A DNA stretch of 27,899 nucleotides from an uncultured Bacilli bacterium (GTDB taxonomy: Bacteria > Bacillota_I > Bacilli_A > RF39 > UBA660). Shown here piece after piece: positions 1 to 7,628 of this stretch. Position 1 is the stretch's first letter, and every line of letters starts with the position of its first letter. The stretch is from positions 1-27,899 of the forward strand of contig CANQHM010000012.1 of the NCBI GenBank assembly GCA_947623845.1, read 5' to 3'. Below the pieces are notes generated by a model that was not told the DNA's origin, did no database searches, and was given only the letters and a program-made list of their open reading frames with translations. The position numbers and the translations under genes were made by a program.

Positions 1-18
1 TAGAAGAAATAAAAATAA

Positions 19-37
19 ACTAAGTTTTTTGCTTAGT
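19..37 (-). terminator. Probable terminator after rseP
   Basis: A 6-bp inverted repeat (ACTAAG / CTTAGT, loop of 7) lies about 45 bases past the rseP stop. Read on the minus strand it is followed by an interrupted T tract (TTTATTTTTATTT). The stem is short, so this is moderate evidence. Confidence 0.5.
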
Positions 38-81
38 CTACTTTGCGTTATTTAATTTTCAGCTGTGAATAGTAACATAGT

Positions 82-1134
82 TTAGAATAATCTAAAGATA
101 TCTTGTATCGTAATATAGACCATTAAAAGCATTAGTAAGAAGAAGCCAACGACGTGGAACATATTCTCTACTTTAGAATCAACTGGACTTCCTTTAATTT
201 TTTCAATTATTAGGAATAATACACGTCCACCATCAAAGGCTGGGAATGGTAAGATATTTACAACTCCTAGGTTAATACTTAAGAATGCTACTAAGTAAAC
301 TAGTTGGTCAATACCTAATCCCACAGATTCATCGACAATGGTATACATTCCAACTGGACCAGATAAAGCACTTAACGAAATCTTACCCGTAAATAAAGAA
401 CCAACAATAGTTACCATGGAATGAATAATCGTACCAAACTTGCTAAAAGCATATTTAATAGCTTCTAAGAATCCTCTTTCTATTTTAGGGGTACTTTGGA
501 TTCCAAAAACTTTAGTTTCTTCGCCATCTTCTCCTTTTACGGTCTTCGGTGTTACATTATATGTTTTTTCTTCCCCAGATTCCTTTTTAACTGTTATATC
601 ATAACTACCATCTTTGGTTTTCATAACTAAATATAATTGTGCCATATCCCAAGAAGAAGTTTTTTTACCATCTACTCTTATTATCGTATCTCCAGCTTCA
701 ATTCCAGCTTCACTTGCTGCTGAACCTTCTTGAACCGTTTGAAGTACTGTTGTACTATATCTTCCACCCCAAATAAGACCAATTATAAATAAGACGGCAA
801 TAGCTAATATAAAGTTCATCGTAACACCAGCAACTAGAATAATTAATCTTTGATACCATGGACGATTGCACATTAATTTTGTCTTAGGGATTTTATCATC
901 ATCGTCCATAACTTCTCCAGCCATTTGAACATAACCACCTATAGGAAATGCTCTTATAGAATATTGAATTTTATCTTTTTTACCAATATGTTTCCATACT
1001 AAAGGTCCCATCCCAATAGAAAATTCATATATATGTACCCCACTCTTTTTCGCCGTTATAAAATGTCCAAATTCATGAACAACAATAATAATACTTAAAA
1101 TTAATAATAATAACAATATATTTACAATAATCAT
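82..1134 (-). CDS. rseP: RseP/RasP-type site-2 zinc metalloprotease
   Basis: Membrane-embedded M50 protease, 350 residues, of the family that cleaves anti-sigma factors and other transmembrane segments inside the bilayer (RasP in Bacillus, RseP in E. coli). The zinc-binding HEFGH motif is at residues 20-24 within the first membrane segment. A single PDZ domain occupies roughly residues 122-190. The second metal-ligand motif (PFPAFDGG) ends at about residue 303, before the last membrane helix. The length is usual for Firmicutes forms with one PDZ domain. A GGAGGAG ribosome binding site precedes the ATG. It lies 12 bases downstream of cdsA, the classical cdsA-rseP order; dxr, often found between them, is absent here. 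The pair is probably co-transcribed. Confidence 0.95.
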   Translation of the reverse strand: MIIVNILLLLLILSIIIVVHEFGHFITAKKSGVHIYEFSIGMGPLVWKHIGKKDKIQYSIRAFPIGGYVQMAGEVMDDDDKIPKTKLMCNRPWYQRLIILVAGVTMNFILAIAVLFIIGLIWGGRYSTTVLQTVQEGSAASEAGIEAGDTIIRVDGKKTSSWDMAQLYLVMKTKDGSYDITVKKESGEEKTYNVTPKTVKGEDGEETKVFGIQSTPKIERGFLEAIKYAFSKFGTIIHSMVTIVGSLFTGKISLSALSGPVGMYTIVDESVGLGIDQLVYLVAFLSINLGVVNILPFPAFDGGRVLFLIIEKIKGSPVDSKVENMFHVVGFFLLMLLMVYITIQDIFRLF

Positions 1135-1146
1135 ATAATTCTCCTC

Positions 1147-1944
1147 CTAAAAGAAATTTATTAACCAAATATAACTTATTACTAAGATTATAAAACTATC
1201 TATATAATCTAATATACCACCTTTTATTGGTAAAATACTTTCAAAATCTTTTAAATTATTTTCGCGTTTTATTTTACTAAATAGAAGATCTCCTACTTGA
1301 GCAATAATCGACATTAAAACTGTCATTACAATAGTTGTTAAGATTTCTTCATTACTTATTAGAATTAAATAAAAAGCACTACCTACAATACTAGCCATTA
1401 AAGTACCAAATACCGCACCTTCAACGGTTTTATTAGGAGATATATTTTTACTTAATTTATGTTTACCGATAAGTTTTCCAAAAAACCAAGCACAAGTATC
1501 TCCTACTAAAGCAATTAATATTAGATATAACAATAAATATTTATTAAAACTTTCTAATAATATTACTCCATTAAAGAATACTCCTAATAAAATAACTAAA
1601 CCAATCATATAAAAAGCATCTTTCGTTTGATAAGTAGTATTAAGTAAAGTTGGAAGTAATAATAATACTAAAGTCATACAAATACTTTGATAAGAAAAAC
1701 CTAAATAGAGCGAATAACCATCAAAGTTTTGATACATGATATTTAATAAACATATAAGTCCAATAGCTAATACCAAGAAAGGGATTTTACTATGACTTAG
1801 TTTTAAATCCATTAACTCTTTATATATTAATATACTAAAGAATCCTATACCAATACTAAAGGGAATTCCTCCTATAAGATATAAGCCGGTTAAGATAATA
1901 ATGATACCTAACCAAGTTACTAATTCTTTATTTATCTTTTTCAT
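1147..1944 (-). CDS. cdsA: Phosphatidate cytidylyltransferase
   Basis: Makes CDP-diacylglycerol from phosphatidate and CTP, the branch point of phospholipid synthesis, in the cytoplasmic membrane. It has 265 residues with many membrane helices. The C-terminal family signature is recognisable at residues 223-249: SKIKR, KD, then GGILDYID, with the Asp pair at 246 and 249 kept. Three signature positions differ from the common pattern: Glu where Gly/Ser/Ala is usual, Lys instead of His before GG, and Tyr instead of Arg in the D-R-x-D core. The assignment rests on the signature, topology, size and the adjacent rseP. A GGGAGGA ribosome binding site precedes the ATG. It is first gene of the cdsA-rseP unit. 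Confidence 0.9.
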   Translation of the reverse strand: MKKINKELVTWLGIIIILTGLYLIGGIPFSIGIGFFSILIYKELMDLKLSHSKIPFLVLAIGLICLLNIMYQNFDGYSLYLGFSYQSICMTLVLLLLPTLLNTTYQTKDAFYMIGLVILLGVFFNGVILLESFNKYLLLYLILIALVGDTCAWFFGKLIGKHKLSKNISPNKTVEGAVFGTLMASIVGSAFYLILISNEEILTTIVMTVLMSIIAQVGDLLFSKIKRENNLKDFESILPIKGGILDYIDSFIILVISYIWLINFF

Positions 1945-1963
1945 CTAATCCTCCCTAATATAA

Positions 1964-1993
1964 AGTATAACTCATATACATAGTTAAGTGCAA
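1964..1993 (-). promoter_or_regulatory. Predicted sigma-A promoter of cdsA-rseP
   Basis: On the minus strand, TTGCAC (1993-1988) and TATACT (1969-1964) are separated by 18 bases, just upstream of the cdsA ribosome binding site. Confidence 0.6.
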
Positions 1994-2029
1994 GAAGGAA
2001 AAGAAAATTTTTTATAACTAGAAATAATA

Positions 2030-3502
2030 TTACATAAATAATGTGCTATAGTAGCTTTTATAGTAACCTATACCTACTTCGTTAAAGTTATCATTTATCA
2101 TATTATTATAATGTCCGGTAGAATTTTTCCAGCCCTCCATTGCAGATTCAATGGTATTATACCCCGCTGCAATATTTTCACCTTGAGCATAGGAACTAAG
2201 GCCCATTTCGCTATAAATAGAATAAACACGTGAACCATCAGGACGAGTGTGATCAAATTTACCACTCCAATACATTTCAATAGCTCTTATAGTTGCTGCT
2301 AAAGCTAAAGTTCTATTATAAGTTAAAGGAGGTTTTCCTACTTCACTACGGTAGCCATTTAAGATTTCTATTCCTTTTAAGATATTACTTTCATTACTAT
2401 TAAGAACGGTAGTGGCTTCTGCTTGTAATTCAGCAGTAGTGGCATGATATCCACTTCTATCATACTTTTCGCTCTTATATTCTTTATATAAGCATTTACC
2501 AGCATCACTAAATACCGCATAAGTACGGTGAGCTACCGTTTCAACTTTAACTCCATATACATATTTAGTATCGATTATTACATCTTCATCTTGATATTCG
2601 ATGAAATTTGGCAAAAAGTAAGGAGTCCAACCAGTAGATAGTTTCTCTTCGCAAGTTATAGTTTTAGATGGGGTGGTAGTTTCAGGATTACTATTTTGAT
2701 TATCGTTAGTTTGGTTGTTGTTATTTTGATTGTTGCTCATTTGATTATTGTTAGTGGTTTGGTTATTAGATGGTGTTGTATCTTTAGAGTTACTAGTATC
2801 ATTTTTAGAAGTTTTTTCTTTAATAGTTAATTTTGTTTTGGCAGTAGTAATATTACCACTTTCATCTTCAGCTTTTATCTCTATATCATAAGTTTTTACG
2901 GCACTATAAGAAGACATTTTTTCATCACTAAAACTTAGAAGACATTCTTTATTACTATTATCGGTACAGCTTTTAACAAAAGTATTAACGTCATATTTTT
3001 CACCTTTAGTTATCGTAACTTCTTGTAATTCTAAAACAGGTGGTTCTTTATCTTCCCCTACTTTATTCTTAATAATGACTTTTTCTAATTGTTCTTCTTT
3101 TAATTTATTTTCTAATTTAGTTATAGATAAAGTATTATTATCTAAAGATGCTTGTAAATCTTCGTCATTATATTTAATAGCACTTAAACAAACTAAGTAA
3201 TCATTTTCAATAGGTTTAAAACAATTTTCATCTTCGCATTGTTCATAAATTGTATTATATTCTATTAAAGTATCTTTATAATCACTTTCTAAAAGATTAT
3301 CATAAGTTATTTCTTCTAATGTATCTAAATATTTTAAACAATCTTCATTTACTTTATAAGTTAAGTTATCTTCTTCTTTCTTAGGAGTTTTTTGATCTTC
3401 TTTTTTATTAACTAATTTAAATGCAATAAAAATAGCTAATCCTACTAATAAAAGAACTCCTAAAATAATTCCAATAAGTTTTAAATTTTCTTTTTTCTTC
3501 AT
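2030..3502 (-). CDS. Membrane-anchored CAP (SCP-like) domain protein
   Basis: Predicted extracytoplasmic protein of 490 residues, anchored by an N-terminal membrane helix at about residues 8-30. In order: a charged, Cys-containing region to about 150; a bacterial Ig-like module at about 151-229 (begins with DKEPPVLEL, ends with DESGNITTAKTKLTI); a low-complexity Asn/Gln/Thr/Ser linker at about 231-283; a short middle region; and a C-terminal CAP domain from about residue 373. The CAP motifs are visible: FDHTRPDG, GENIAAG and GWKNSTGHYNNM. In other Bacilli this domain occurs in secreted proteins and in the spore or germination protein YkwD. The exact substrate is unknown. It is a single gene with its own ribosome binding site, between cdsA and khpA. 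Confidence 0.88.
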   Translation of the reverse strand: MKKKENLKLIGIILGVLLLVGLAIFIAFKLVNKKEDQKTPKKEEDNLTYKVNEDCLKYLDTLEEITYDNLLESDYKDTLIEYNTIYEQCEDENCFKPIENDYLVCLSAIKYNDEDLQASLDNNTLSITKLENKLKEEQLEKVIIKNKVGEDKEPPVLELQEVTITKGEKYDVNTFVKSCTDNSNKECLLSFSDEKMSSYSAVKTYDIEIKAEDESGNITTAKTKLTIKEKTSKNDTSNSKDTTPSNNQTTNNNQMSNNQNNNNQTNDNQNSNPETTTPSKTITCEEKLSTGWTPYFLPNFIEYQDEDVIIDTKYVYGVKVETVAHRTYAVFSDAGKCLYKEYKSEKYDRSGYHATTAELQAEATTVLNSNESNILKGIEILNGYRSEVGKPPLTYNRTLALAATIRAIEMYWSGKFDHTRPDGSRVYSIYSEMGLSSYAQGENIAAGYNTIESAMEGWKNSTGHYNNMINDNFNEVGIGYYKSYYSTLFM

Positions 3503-3539
3503 ATCTAATCACTTCTCCTTAATTATAGCACGAATCACA

Positions 3540-3561
3540 AAAAAAAGATGCATTAAGCATC
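3540..3561 (-). terminator. Terminator after rpsP-khpA
   Basis: GATGC / GCATC stem (3547-3551 with 3557-3561), directly adjoining the khpA stop codon and followed on the minus strand by a T run. Confidence 0.8.
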
Positions 3562-3807
3562 CTAAAATGAATCAATATTAATTTTAACTTTACCTAATCC
3601 TAAGATATAAGCATGAGCTTGAATAATAGTTCTAATAGCTTTAGCCATTTTACCATTCTTACCAATTACAGCACCCATATCTGTATTATGAACTAGGACT
3701 TCTAAAATAATAGTATCATCTTCGTCATTAAATGAAGTAACTTTTACCATATCACTTTCTTTAACAACACTTTTTACTAAGTTTTCCGCAAATTCTTTTA
3801 TTTCCAT
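3562..3807 (-). CDS. khpA: KH-domain RNA-binding protein KhpA
   Basis: An 81-residue single-KH-domain protein (formerly YlqC). KhpA partners with KhpB/Jag and binds many RNAs, affecting cell elongation and division in Gram-positive bacteria. The GxxG loop is present as IGKNGK around residues 47-52. Flanking it are the helices of a type II KH fold (GAVIG before it, AKAIRTIIQAHA after). The length is normal. It starts three bases after rpsP ends, giving the conserved rpsP-khpA pair. A terminator follows directly, so rimM-trmD-rplS, which often come next, are not in this transcript. Confidence 0.93.
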   Translation of the reverse strand: MEIKEFAENLVKSVVKESDMVKVTSFNDEDDTIILEVLVHNTDMGAVIGKNGKMAKAIRTIIQAHAYILGLGKVKINIDSF

Positions 3808-3810
3808 AAA

Positions 3811-4107
3811 TTACTTCTCACTTTTTTTAGTAGTCTTTTTTGTCTTTTTAGAATCAGCATATTTAGTCATAATACCTACTTCACTTAATAAACTACGAAC
3901 AGTATCAGTAGGTTTAGCACCATTGTTTAACCAAGTCATAACTTTTTCTTCATCAACTTTTAATTCTTTTGGTTCAGCAATAGGGTTATAAGTACCAACA
4001 GTTTCAATGAAACGACCATCTCTAGGGCTTCTTGAATCAGCTGCTACAATACGATAAAAAGGTCTTTTTTTAGCACCCATTCTTTTTAATCTTAATTTAA
4101 CTGCCAT
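3811..4107 (-). CDS. rpsP: 30S ribosomal protein S16
   Basis: Small-subunit ribosomal protein of 98 residues. The family start is clear ([19 protein letters not shown]), followed by [14 protein letters not shown] and the GTYNP motif. The lysine-rich C-terminal tail is a common variable extension. A strong AGGAGGAG ribosome binding site precedes the ATG. It is first gene of the rpsP-khpA pair. Confidence 0.98.
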   Translation of the reverse strand: MAVKLRLKRMGAKKRPFYRIVAADSRSPRDGRFIETVGTYNPIAEPKELKVDEEKVMTWLNNGAKPTDTVRSLLSEVGIMTKYADSKKTKKTTKKSEK

Positions 4108-4155
4108 GATATCTCCTCCTTTAATACATCAATAATTTATCATACATAAGAAAAG

Positions 4156-4179
4156 TTGTCAACCTTTTTTGGTTGACAA
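4156..4179 (-). terminator. Terminator after cotE
   Basis: Perfect 9-bp stem TTGTCAACC / GGTTGACAA with a six-base loop, just past the cotE stop and followed on the minus strand by CTTTTC. Confidence 0.8.
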
Positions 4180-4182
4180 TAG

Positions 4183-4710
4183 TTAATCTAAGTATTCAGT
4201 ATTTACTTCACTTTCTATTTTATCTTCTACTTCGTCATCATCAACTATAGTTTCATAGTCTTCAAATTCATCTTCAATAGGAACTCTTATTTTCGTATTA
4301 CCTACTATTTCAATACCTAAATCAGTTTCAATATCCATATCAACCTTACCATTATTTATTTTAACATCAACTACAGTAGGTTGTTTTAAACTTCTAACGA
4401 TAATTTCACTATCACTATCTAATTTCGTATTATCTAAAGTATGCATTTTCATATTATCGTTATAAGTAAAGTTTTGGGTACTAACAGCAGTTTTACTATC
4501 ATTATCATAAGAATACCAAACATTAACATCAAAAGAACCATTTACTCCAACACTACCATTATTTTCATTACCACTAAAGCGATTGTTGATAACCCAACAA
4601 CCTAAAATAGTATTAGGGGTTTGTTCAGGAGTTAAGTTATAACTTTTCTTTATTGTTCTTTTCCCTTTACCAATTACAGCTTTGGTTACTATTTCTTTAT
4701 AATTAGCCAT
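4183..4710 (-). CDS. cotE: Outer spore coat morphogenetic protein CotE
   Basis: CotE directs assembly of the outer spore coat around the forespore. The protein has 175 residues, close to the roughly 180 of Bacillus CotE. Family landmarks are kept: the N-terminal YKEIVTKAVIGKGK, then ILGCWVINN, the diagnostic VNVWYSYDNDSKTAV and IIVRSLKQPT. The C terminus is strongly acidic from about residue 145, as in the Bacillus protein, where that tail is involved in partner recruitment. The ribosome binding site is AGAGGTGA. It is transcribed alone, with a terminator after it. Bacillus cotE is under mother-cell sigma factors, but I see no convincing complete sigma-E or sigma-K promoter here, although CATAAATTA lies upstream. 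This is strong evidence that the organism makes spores. Confidence 0.9.
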   Translation of the reverse strand: MANYKEIVTKAVIGKGKRTIKKSYNLTPEQTPNTILGCWVINNRFSGNENNGSVGVNGSFDVNVWYSYDNDSKTAVSTQNFTYNDNMKMHTLDNTKLDSDSEIIVRSLKQPTVVDVKINNGKVDMDIETDLGIEIVGNTKIRVPIEDEFEDYETIVDDDEVEDKIESEVNTEYLD

Positions 4711-4757
4711 TTTTATTCACCTCTAATCTAATTTATGCAAATATAGGCAAATTATTT

Positions 4758-4782
4758 ACTAATATAAAGATATAGTATTAGT
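4758..4782 (-). repeat. Inverted repeat just past the surface-protein gene
   Basis: ACTAATA (4758-4764) and TATTAGT (4776-4782) form a 7-bp stem 15-39 bases beyond the stop codon. It could be a weak terminator or a structural element downstream of the possible variable region. No good T tract follows. Confidence 0.4.
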
Positions 4783-4796
4783 TTATGTATGTATTA

Positions 4797-6554
4797 TTAG
4801 GCGGCGGATAGGACCGAACGGAAATTATACCCAGAACTTGTACTACCATTGTAATGACCAGAAGCTAACAACCCAGCTCTAGAAGTACTGTTATAAAAAC
4901 CTCCACGTATAAACCATGGATAGATTCCGTAAGGAAAAGCGATTGTGCCGGAATCCCATCCACCATTTATATCTTCGAACGTAGCTAGCATCTCTCTAGT
5001 AGCATCGCCTAAATGGCCTCTTGCGTGAGTTAATCTATCTTCACTAAATGTATACATATCATAATATTTTGATTCAGGCAGAGTATTTGTTGTAAAACCA
5101 CTATTATCCAAATATAACCCTCCATCTTTTTCATTAACTGTTACGCCCATAACATCTTCCACTGCTCCTCCGGACATATCATATATTCCATACATGTTTC
5201 CTGTTGTACTCGCATTTACTCCTTTTTCATTCCATCTATTTCCCTCTTTACATTTTGCTACTGAGCCATCATCATCATTCCATATTACTTCAGCACTTAC
5301 AGAATCACCAACACATCCAGTATGTGTTCCACCGTAAGCATATGTTACATTTTCAGTTCCTGCTCCTTGTGCTGTATTGTTAATCCATACTTCACAATCT
5401 TCTTTTGTCATACCTACTATATTACAAGTATTTTCAGCTTTATATATTCCATATACACTTTGAGTTAAATATGTGACAGCTCCCCATTCGCTATTCTTTA
5501 TAACATGTGTATCTACTTCTTCTGTTTTTAAATTATATTTATTTCCGGCATCATTTAATTTTTGTTCTGCAAAAAAAGCTGTTGATATACTCTTATGTAC
5601 CATACTTGTTTTATCAGGTAATATTGTTATTTCATTTATTACATACCATTTTCTCCCATTTACATCATCTGGATCACTTGGTTCGAATTTGCCCACCCAA
5701 AATCCTTTAAGTTCCGTATCACCAAAGGTAAAGGCGGGATGAGTATACCATTCATTGTTTTGAACCGGAGCTTGGGTATTTTTATTAATACAATCTTCTT
5801 TAACTGTGCCATCTTTCATATCAGTATATGTACAAGTTATATCACCAGTGTTTGCTGTACCTGTTTCAAAAGCAATATTTATTATTTGTTTTGGTTTTGA
5901 TTCATTATTAACATTCCATAATTGATATTTATATCTTGGAACCCACACATACATTTGAAGTATATCTTCTTCACTTACTTCATGTCCTCCTAAAAGATTA
6001 CCATTATCATCATAGAATTTATCTTTTTTATTTTGGTAATCTATTAGTACTGCATTCGCCCATTTGTTATCATCATAGTTATACCATTCACTTGTTATAT
6101 CTGCTACATATATTTTTCCATTTTCAAAATATACTGGAATCATCCCTTGATATAATTCTGGATAATTTGCTCCACTTTCATCAACATATTTATGTCCAAA
6201 TTTAATTGTACATTTATCAGGATGAGAAGCATACAATGCTACTTGCCAGTTATCTCTATCAAAATTTATTTTAGCACTTCCATCACACTCATAACCACCA
6301 TATAACATATCATCACTTTTGTTAGGAAAATCATTTTGATATTCACCATCTACTAATACTGATAAATAGATATCCCTCTTCTTAAATTCACCTACTGTAT
6401 TAAACACTAATTTTTGAGTGTGTCGTACTTGGTATAGGGCATAGGTACTTCCTACTGCTATAATAACAAGTAAGAATACTATTATTCCTATTAATTTATT
6501 TCTCTCTCCATATTGAACTTTAGTTAATTCTTTCTCTGGATTAAATCTTCTCAT
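4797..6554 (-). CDS. Anchored surface protein with C-terminal FGE/C-type-lectin-like domain (candidate DGR target)
   Basis: A 585-residue protein with one N-terminal membrane helix (about residues 21-43, ending GSTYALYQ) and a long outside part. The second half has the pattern of the formylglycine-generating-enzyme / C-type-lectin fold: YVWVPRYKYQ, GFWVGKFEPS, NMYGIYDMSGGAVEDVMGV, and a terminal RGGFYNSTSRAG ... GYNFRSVL. No catalytic Cys is visible in that last segment, so a binding rather than enzymatic role is likely. The same architecture is used by variable proteins of diversity-generating retroelements, whose variable part is the last 100 or so bases. The final codons here are unusually GC-rich for this DNA. 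No reverse transcriptase or template repeat is in the window. It is divergent from an XRE regulator. Confidence 0.75.
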   Translation of the reverse strand: MRRFNPEKELTKVQYGERNKLIGIIVFLLVIIAVGSTYALYQVRHTQKLVFNTVGEFKKRDIYLSVLVDGEYQNDFPNKSDDMLYGGYECDGSAKINFDRDNWQVALYASHPDKCTIKFGHKYVDESGANYPELYQGMIPVYFENGKIYVADITSEWYNYDDNKWANAVLIDYQNKKDKFYDDNGNLLGGHEVSEEDILQMYVWVPRYKYQLWNVNNESKPKQIINIAFETGTANTGDITCTYTDMKDGTVKEDCINKNTQAPVQNNEWYTHPAFTFGDTELKGFWVGKFEPSDPDDVNGRKWYVINEITILPDKTSMVHKSISTAFFAEQKLNDAGNKYNLKTEEVDTHVIKNSEWGAVTYLTQSVYGIYKAENTCNIVGMTKEDCEVWINNTAQGAGTENVTYAYGGTHTGCVGDSVSAEVIWNDDDGSVAKCKEGNRWNEKGVNASTTGNMYGIYDMSGGAVEDVMGVTVNEKDGGLYLDNSGFTTNTLPESKYYDMYTFSEDRLTHARGHLGDATREMLATFEDINGGWDSGTIAFPYGIYPWFIRGGFYNSTSRAGLLASGHYNGSTSSGYNFRSVLSAA

Positions 6555-6596
6555 AATATTATCACTTTCCTATCTTAAAATATTATTTCCATTTTA

Positions 6597-6625
6597 ATTT
6601 TAACGTATAGCGTCCCAAAAGTCAA
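6597..6625 (-). promoter_or_regulatory. Promoter of the surface-protein gene with operator-like spacer
   Basis: On the minus strand, TTGACT (6625-6620) and TAAAAT (6602-6597) are 17 bases apart. The spacer holds the near-palindrome ACGTATAGCGT (6603-6613; outer ACG/CGT arms around TATA), placed where a repressor would block RNA polymerase. The adjacent divergent XRE protein is the obvious candidate. Confidence 0.6.
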
Positions 6626-6668
6626 TATTTTATAACCATTAATTTAAAATTATAGTTAGGTGATTCTT

Positions 6669-7109
6669 ATGATTAGATTTGAAGAATTAAGACAAGAAGC
6701 TAATTTACGTCAACAAGATATTGCAGATGTTTTACAAGTAAAAAGAAATACTTATTCTAAATGGGAAAATTGCGTTAATGATATACCTTTATTAATTAGT
6801 AATAAGTTAGTAAATTATTATCAAACTAGTTATGATTATATATTAGGTCTTTCTTCTACTAAAACTTCTATGAAACCAGTTGAAATAGATTTATCTTTAC
6901 TTGGTAATAGATTAAGATTAGTTAGAAAAGAAAATAATTTAACTCAAACAGAACTTAGTGGAAAGTTAGGTTTTCCTCAAACTACTTATGCACAATATGA
7001 AACTGGTAAAAGTATTCCTACTACTTTAAAATTACTTACTATGGCACAGTTTTACAATATTTCATTTGATTATTTAATAGGACGTAAAGAAAATAGAATT
7101 ATAGAATAA
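6669..7109 (+). CDS. Double-HTH XRE-family transcriptional regulator
   Basis: Predicted DNA-binding regulator of 146 residues made of two complete helix-turn-helix XRE domains. The first is at about residues 2-57 (LRQEANLRQQDIADVLQV, then YSKWENC) and the second at about 74-134 (LRLVRKENNLTQTELSGKL, then YAQYETGKSIP). Each domain ends with the typical YDYILG / FDYLIG helix. An in-frame GTG nine bases upstream (6660) lies inside the TTAGGTGA ribosome binding site, so the ATG at 6669 is the likely start. It is divergent from the surface-protein gene and 20 bases upstream of a small RHH gene, probably in one transcript. It likely regulates the divergent promoter and itself; this is inferred from position only. 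Confidence 0.85.
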   Translation: MIRFEELRQEANLRQQDIADVLQVKRNTYSKWENCVNDIPLLISNKLVNYYQTSYDYILGLSSTKTSMKPVEIDLSLLGNRLRLVRKENNLTQTELSGKLGFPQTTYAQYETGKSIPTTLKLLTMAQFYNISFDYLIGRKENRIIE

Positions 7110-7129
7110 ATATGTTAAGGAGATGCATT

Positions 7130-7270
7130 ATGAATAAAGATGTTATTTATGTTAGAATTGATGAAGAATTAAAGAAAGAACTAGATATGATAGCTTTAGA
7201 AGAACAAAGAAGCTTAAATAATTTAGTTGTCTATATTTTGTCAAAATTCTTAAAAGAATACAAAAAATAA
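7130..7270 (+). CDS. Small ribbon-helix-helix (CopG/Arc-type) protein
   Basis: A 46-residue reading frame with a perfect AAGGAGA ribosome binding site six bases before the ATG. The translation fits a minimal ribbon-helix-helix DNA-binding protein: a beta-strand segment DVIYVRIDEELKKEL, then a helix with DMIALEEQRSLNNLVVYIL, then a charged end. Such proteins bind operators as dimers and commonly act as repressors or toxin-antitoxin antitoxins. No toxin gene follows. It lies 20 bases after the XRE gene on the same strand, so the two probably form a two-gene regulatory unit next to the surface-protein gene. Confidence 0.75.
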   Translation: MNKDVIYVRIDEELKKELDMIALEEQRSLNNLVVYILSKFLKEYKK

Positions 7271-7295
7271 AAAAATCCCCTTTTTAGTTAGGGGA
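7270..7295 (-). terminator. Terminator after the CotD-like gene
   Basis: TCCCCT / AGGGGA stem (7276-7281 with 7290-7295). On the minus strand it is followed by TTTTTT. It sits between the convergent RHH gene and the CotD-like gene; a weak T tract on the plus side may let it work in both directions. Confidence 0.75.
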
Positions 7296-7301
7296 AGTTA
7301 A

Positions 7302-7592
7302 TTAGAAGCAACAATTATTTCTTTCGTATACGTTGCTTACTTCGTTTTCTTCACAATATGTATAGCAAGGTGTATAGGTATGACGATATACATGATGATT
7401 TATAATTCTTGTATTAATAGGAATTATATGTGGTACTTCATGAACAAATTCCCGATGGCAACATCTTTCTTGTGGACATTCAGTTACAGGTGGACAAGAT
7501 GGAGCCATTTCTGGACAAGTCATACTCATATCAGACATTTTAGAATCTTCTAACTTACTATTCATATCATAACAACGGTTATTTCTAAACAT
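7302..7592 (-). CDS. CotD-like cysteine/histidine-rich spore coat protein
   Basis: A 96-residue protein rich in Cys, His, Pro and Tyr. The middle part (VPHIIPINTRIINHHVYRH followed by TYTPCYTY) resembles the core of the Bacillus inner coat protein CotD, and the C terminus ends in CCF, comparable to the CC pair near the CotD end. Met-rich and Pro/Cys stretches precede it. An in-frame TTG nine bases upstream is possible, but the ATG at 7592 has an AAAGGG ribosome binding site at acceptable spacing. The upstream region fits a sigma-K promoter (separate entry), which matches late mother-cell coat expression. The family call rests on composition and the core motif, so it is good but not certain. 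Confidence 0.75.
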   Translation of the reverse strand: MFRNNRCYDMNSKLEDSKMSDMSMTCPEMAPSCPPVTECPQERCCHREFVHEVPHIIPINTRIINHHVYRHTYTPCYTYCEENEVSNVYERNNCCF

Positions 7593-7601
7593 TTTACACA
7601 A

Positions 7602-7628
7602 CCCTTTCTATTTTATATTATGAAAGGG
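7602..7628 (-). promoter_or_regulatory. Hairpin covering the ribosome binding site of the CotD-like gene
   Basis: CCCTTTC (7602-7608) and GAAAGGG (7622-7628) can pair, and the downstream arm in the message is the AAAGGG ribosome binding site. It may limit translation, or be a coincidence of a pyrimidine stretch. If transcription starts at the predicted sigma-K promoter, part of the upstream arm would not be transcribed, which weakens the idea. Confidence 0.3.

Noticed and set aside
4711..4796. Sigma-E or sigma-K promoter of cotE
   Set aside because: CATAAATTA and CATACATA occur on the minus strand, but no matching -35 element stands at the right distance.
5473..6205. Open frames on the plus strand inside the surface-protein gene
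   Set aside because: No ribosome binding sites, His/Leu/Tyr/Phe-rich shadow translations, and the minus-strand gene is well supported.
4797..6554. Active formylglycine-generating enzyme
   Set aside because: The fold pattern matches, but no catalytic cysteine pair is seen in the terminal RGGFYN...FRSVL segment, so a binding role fits better.
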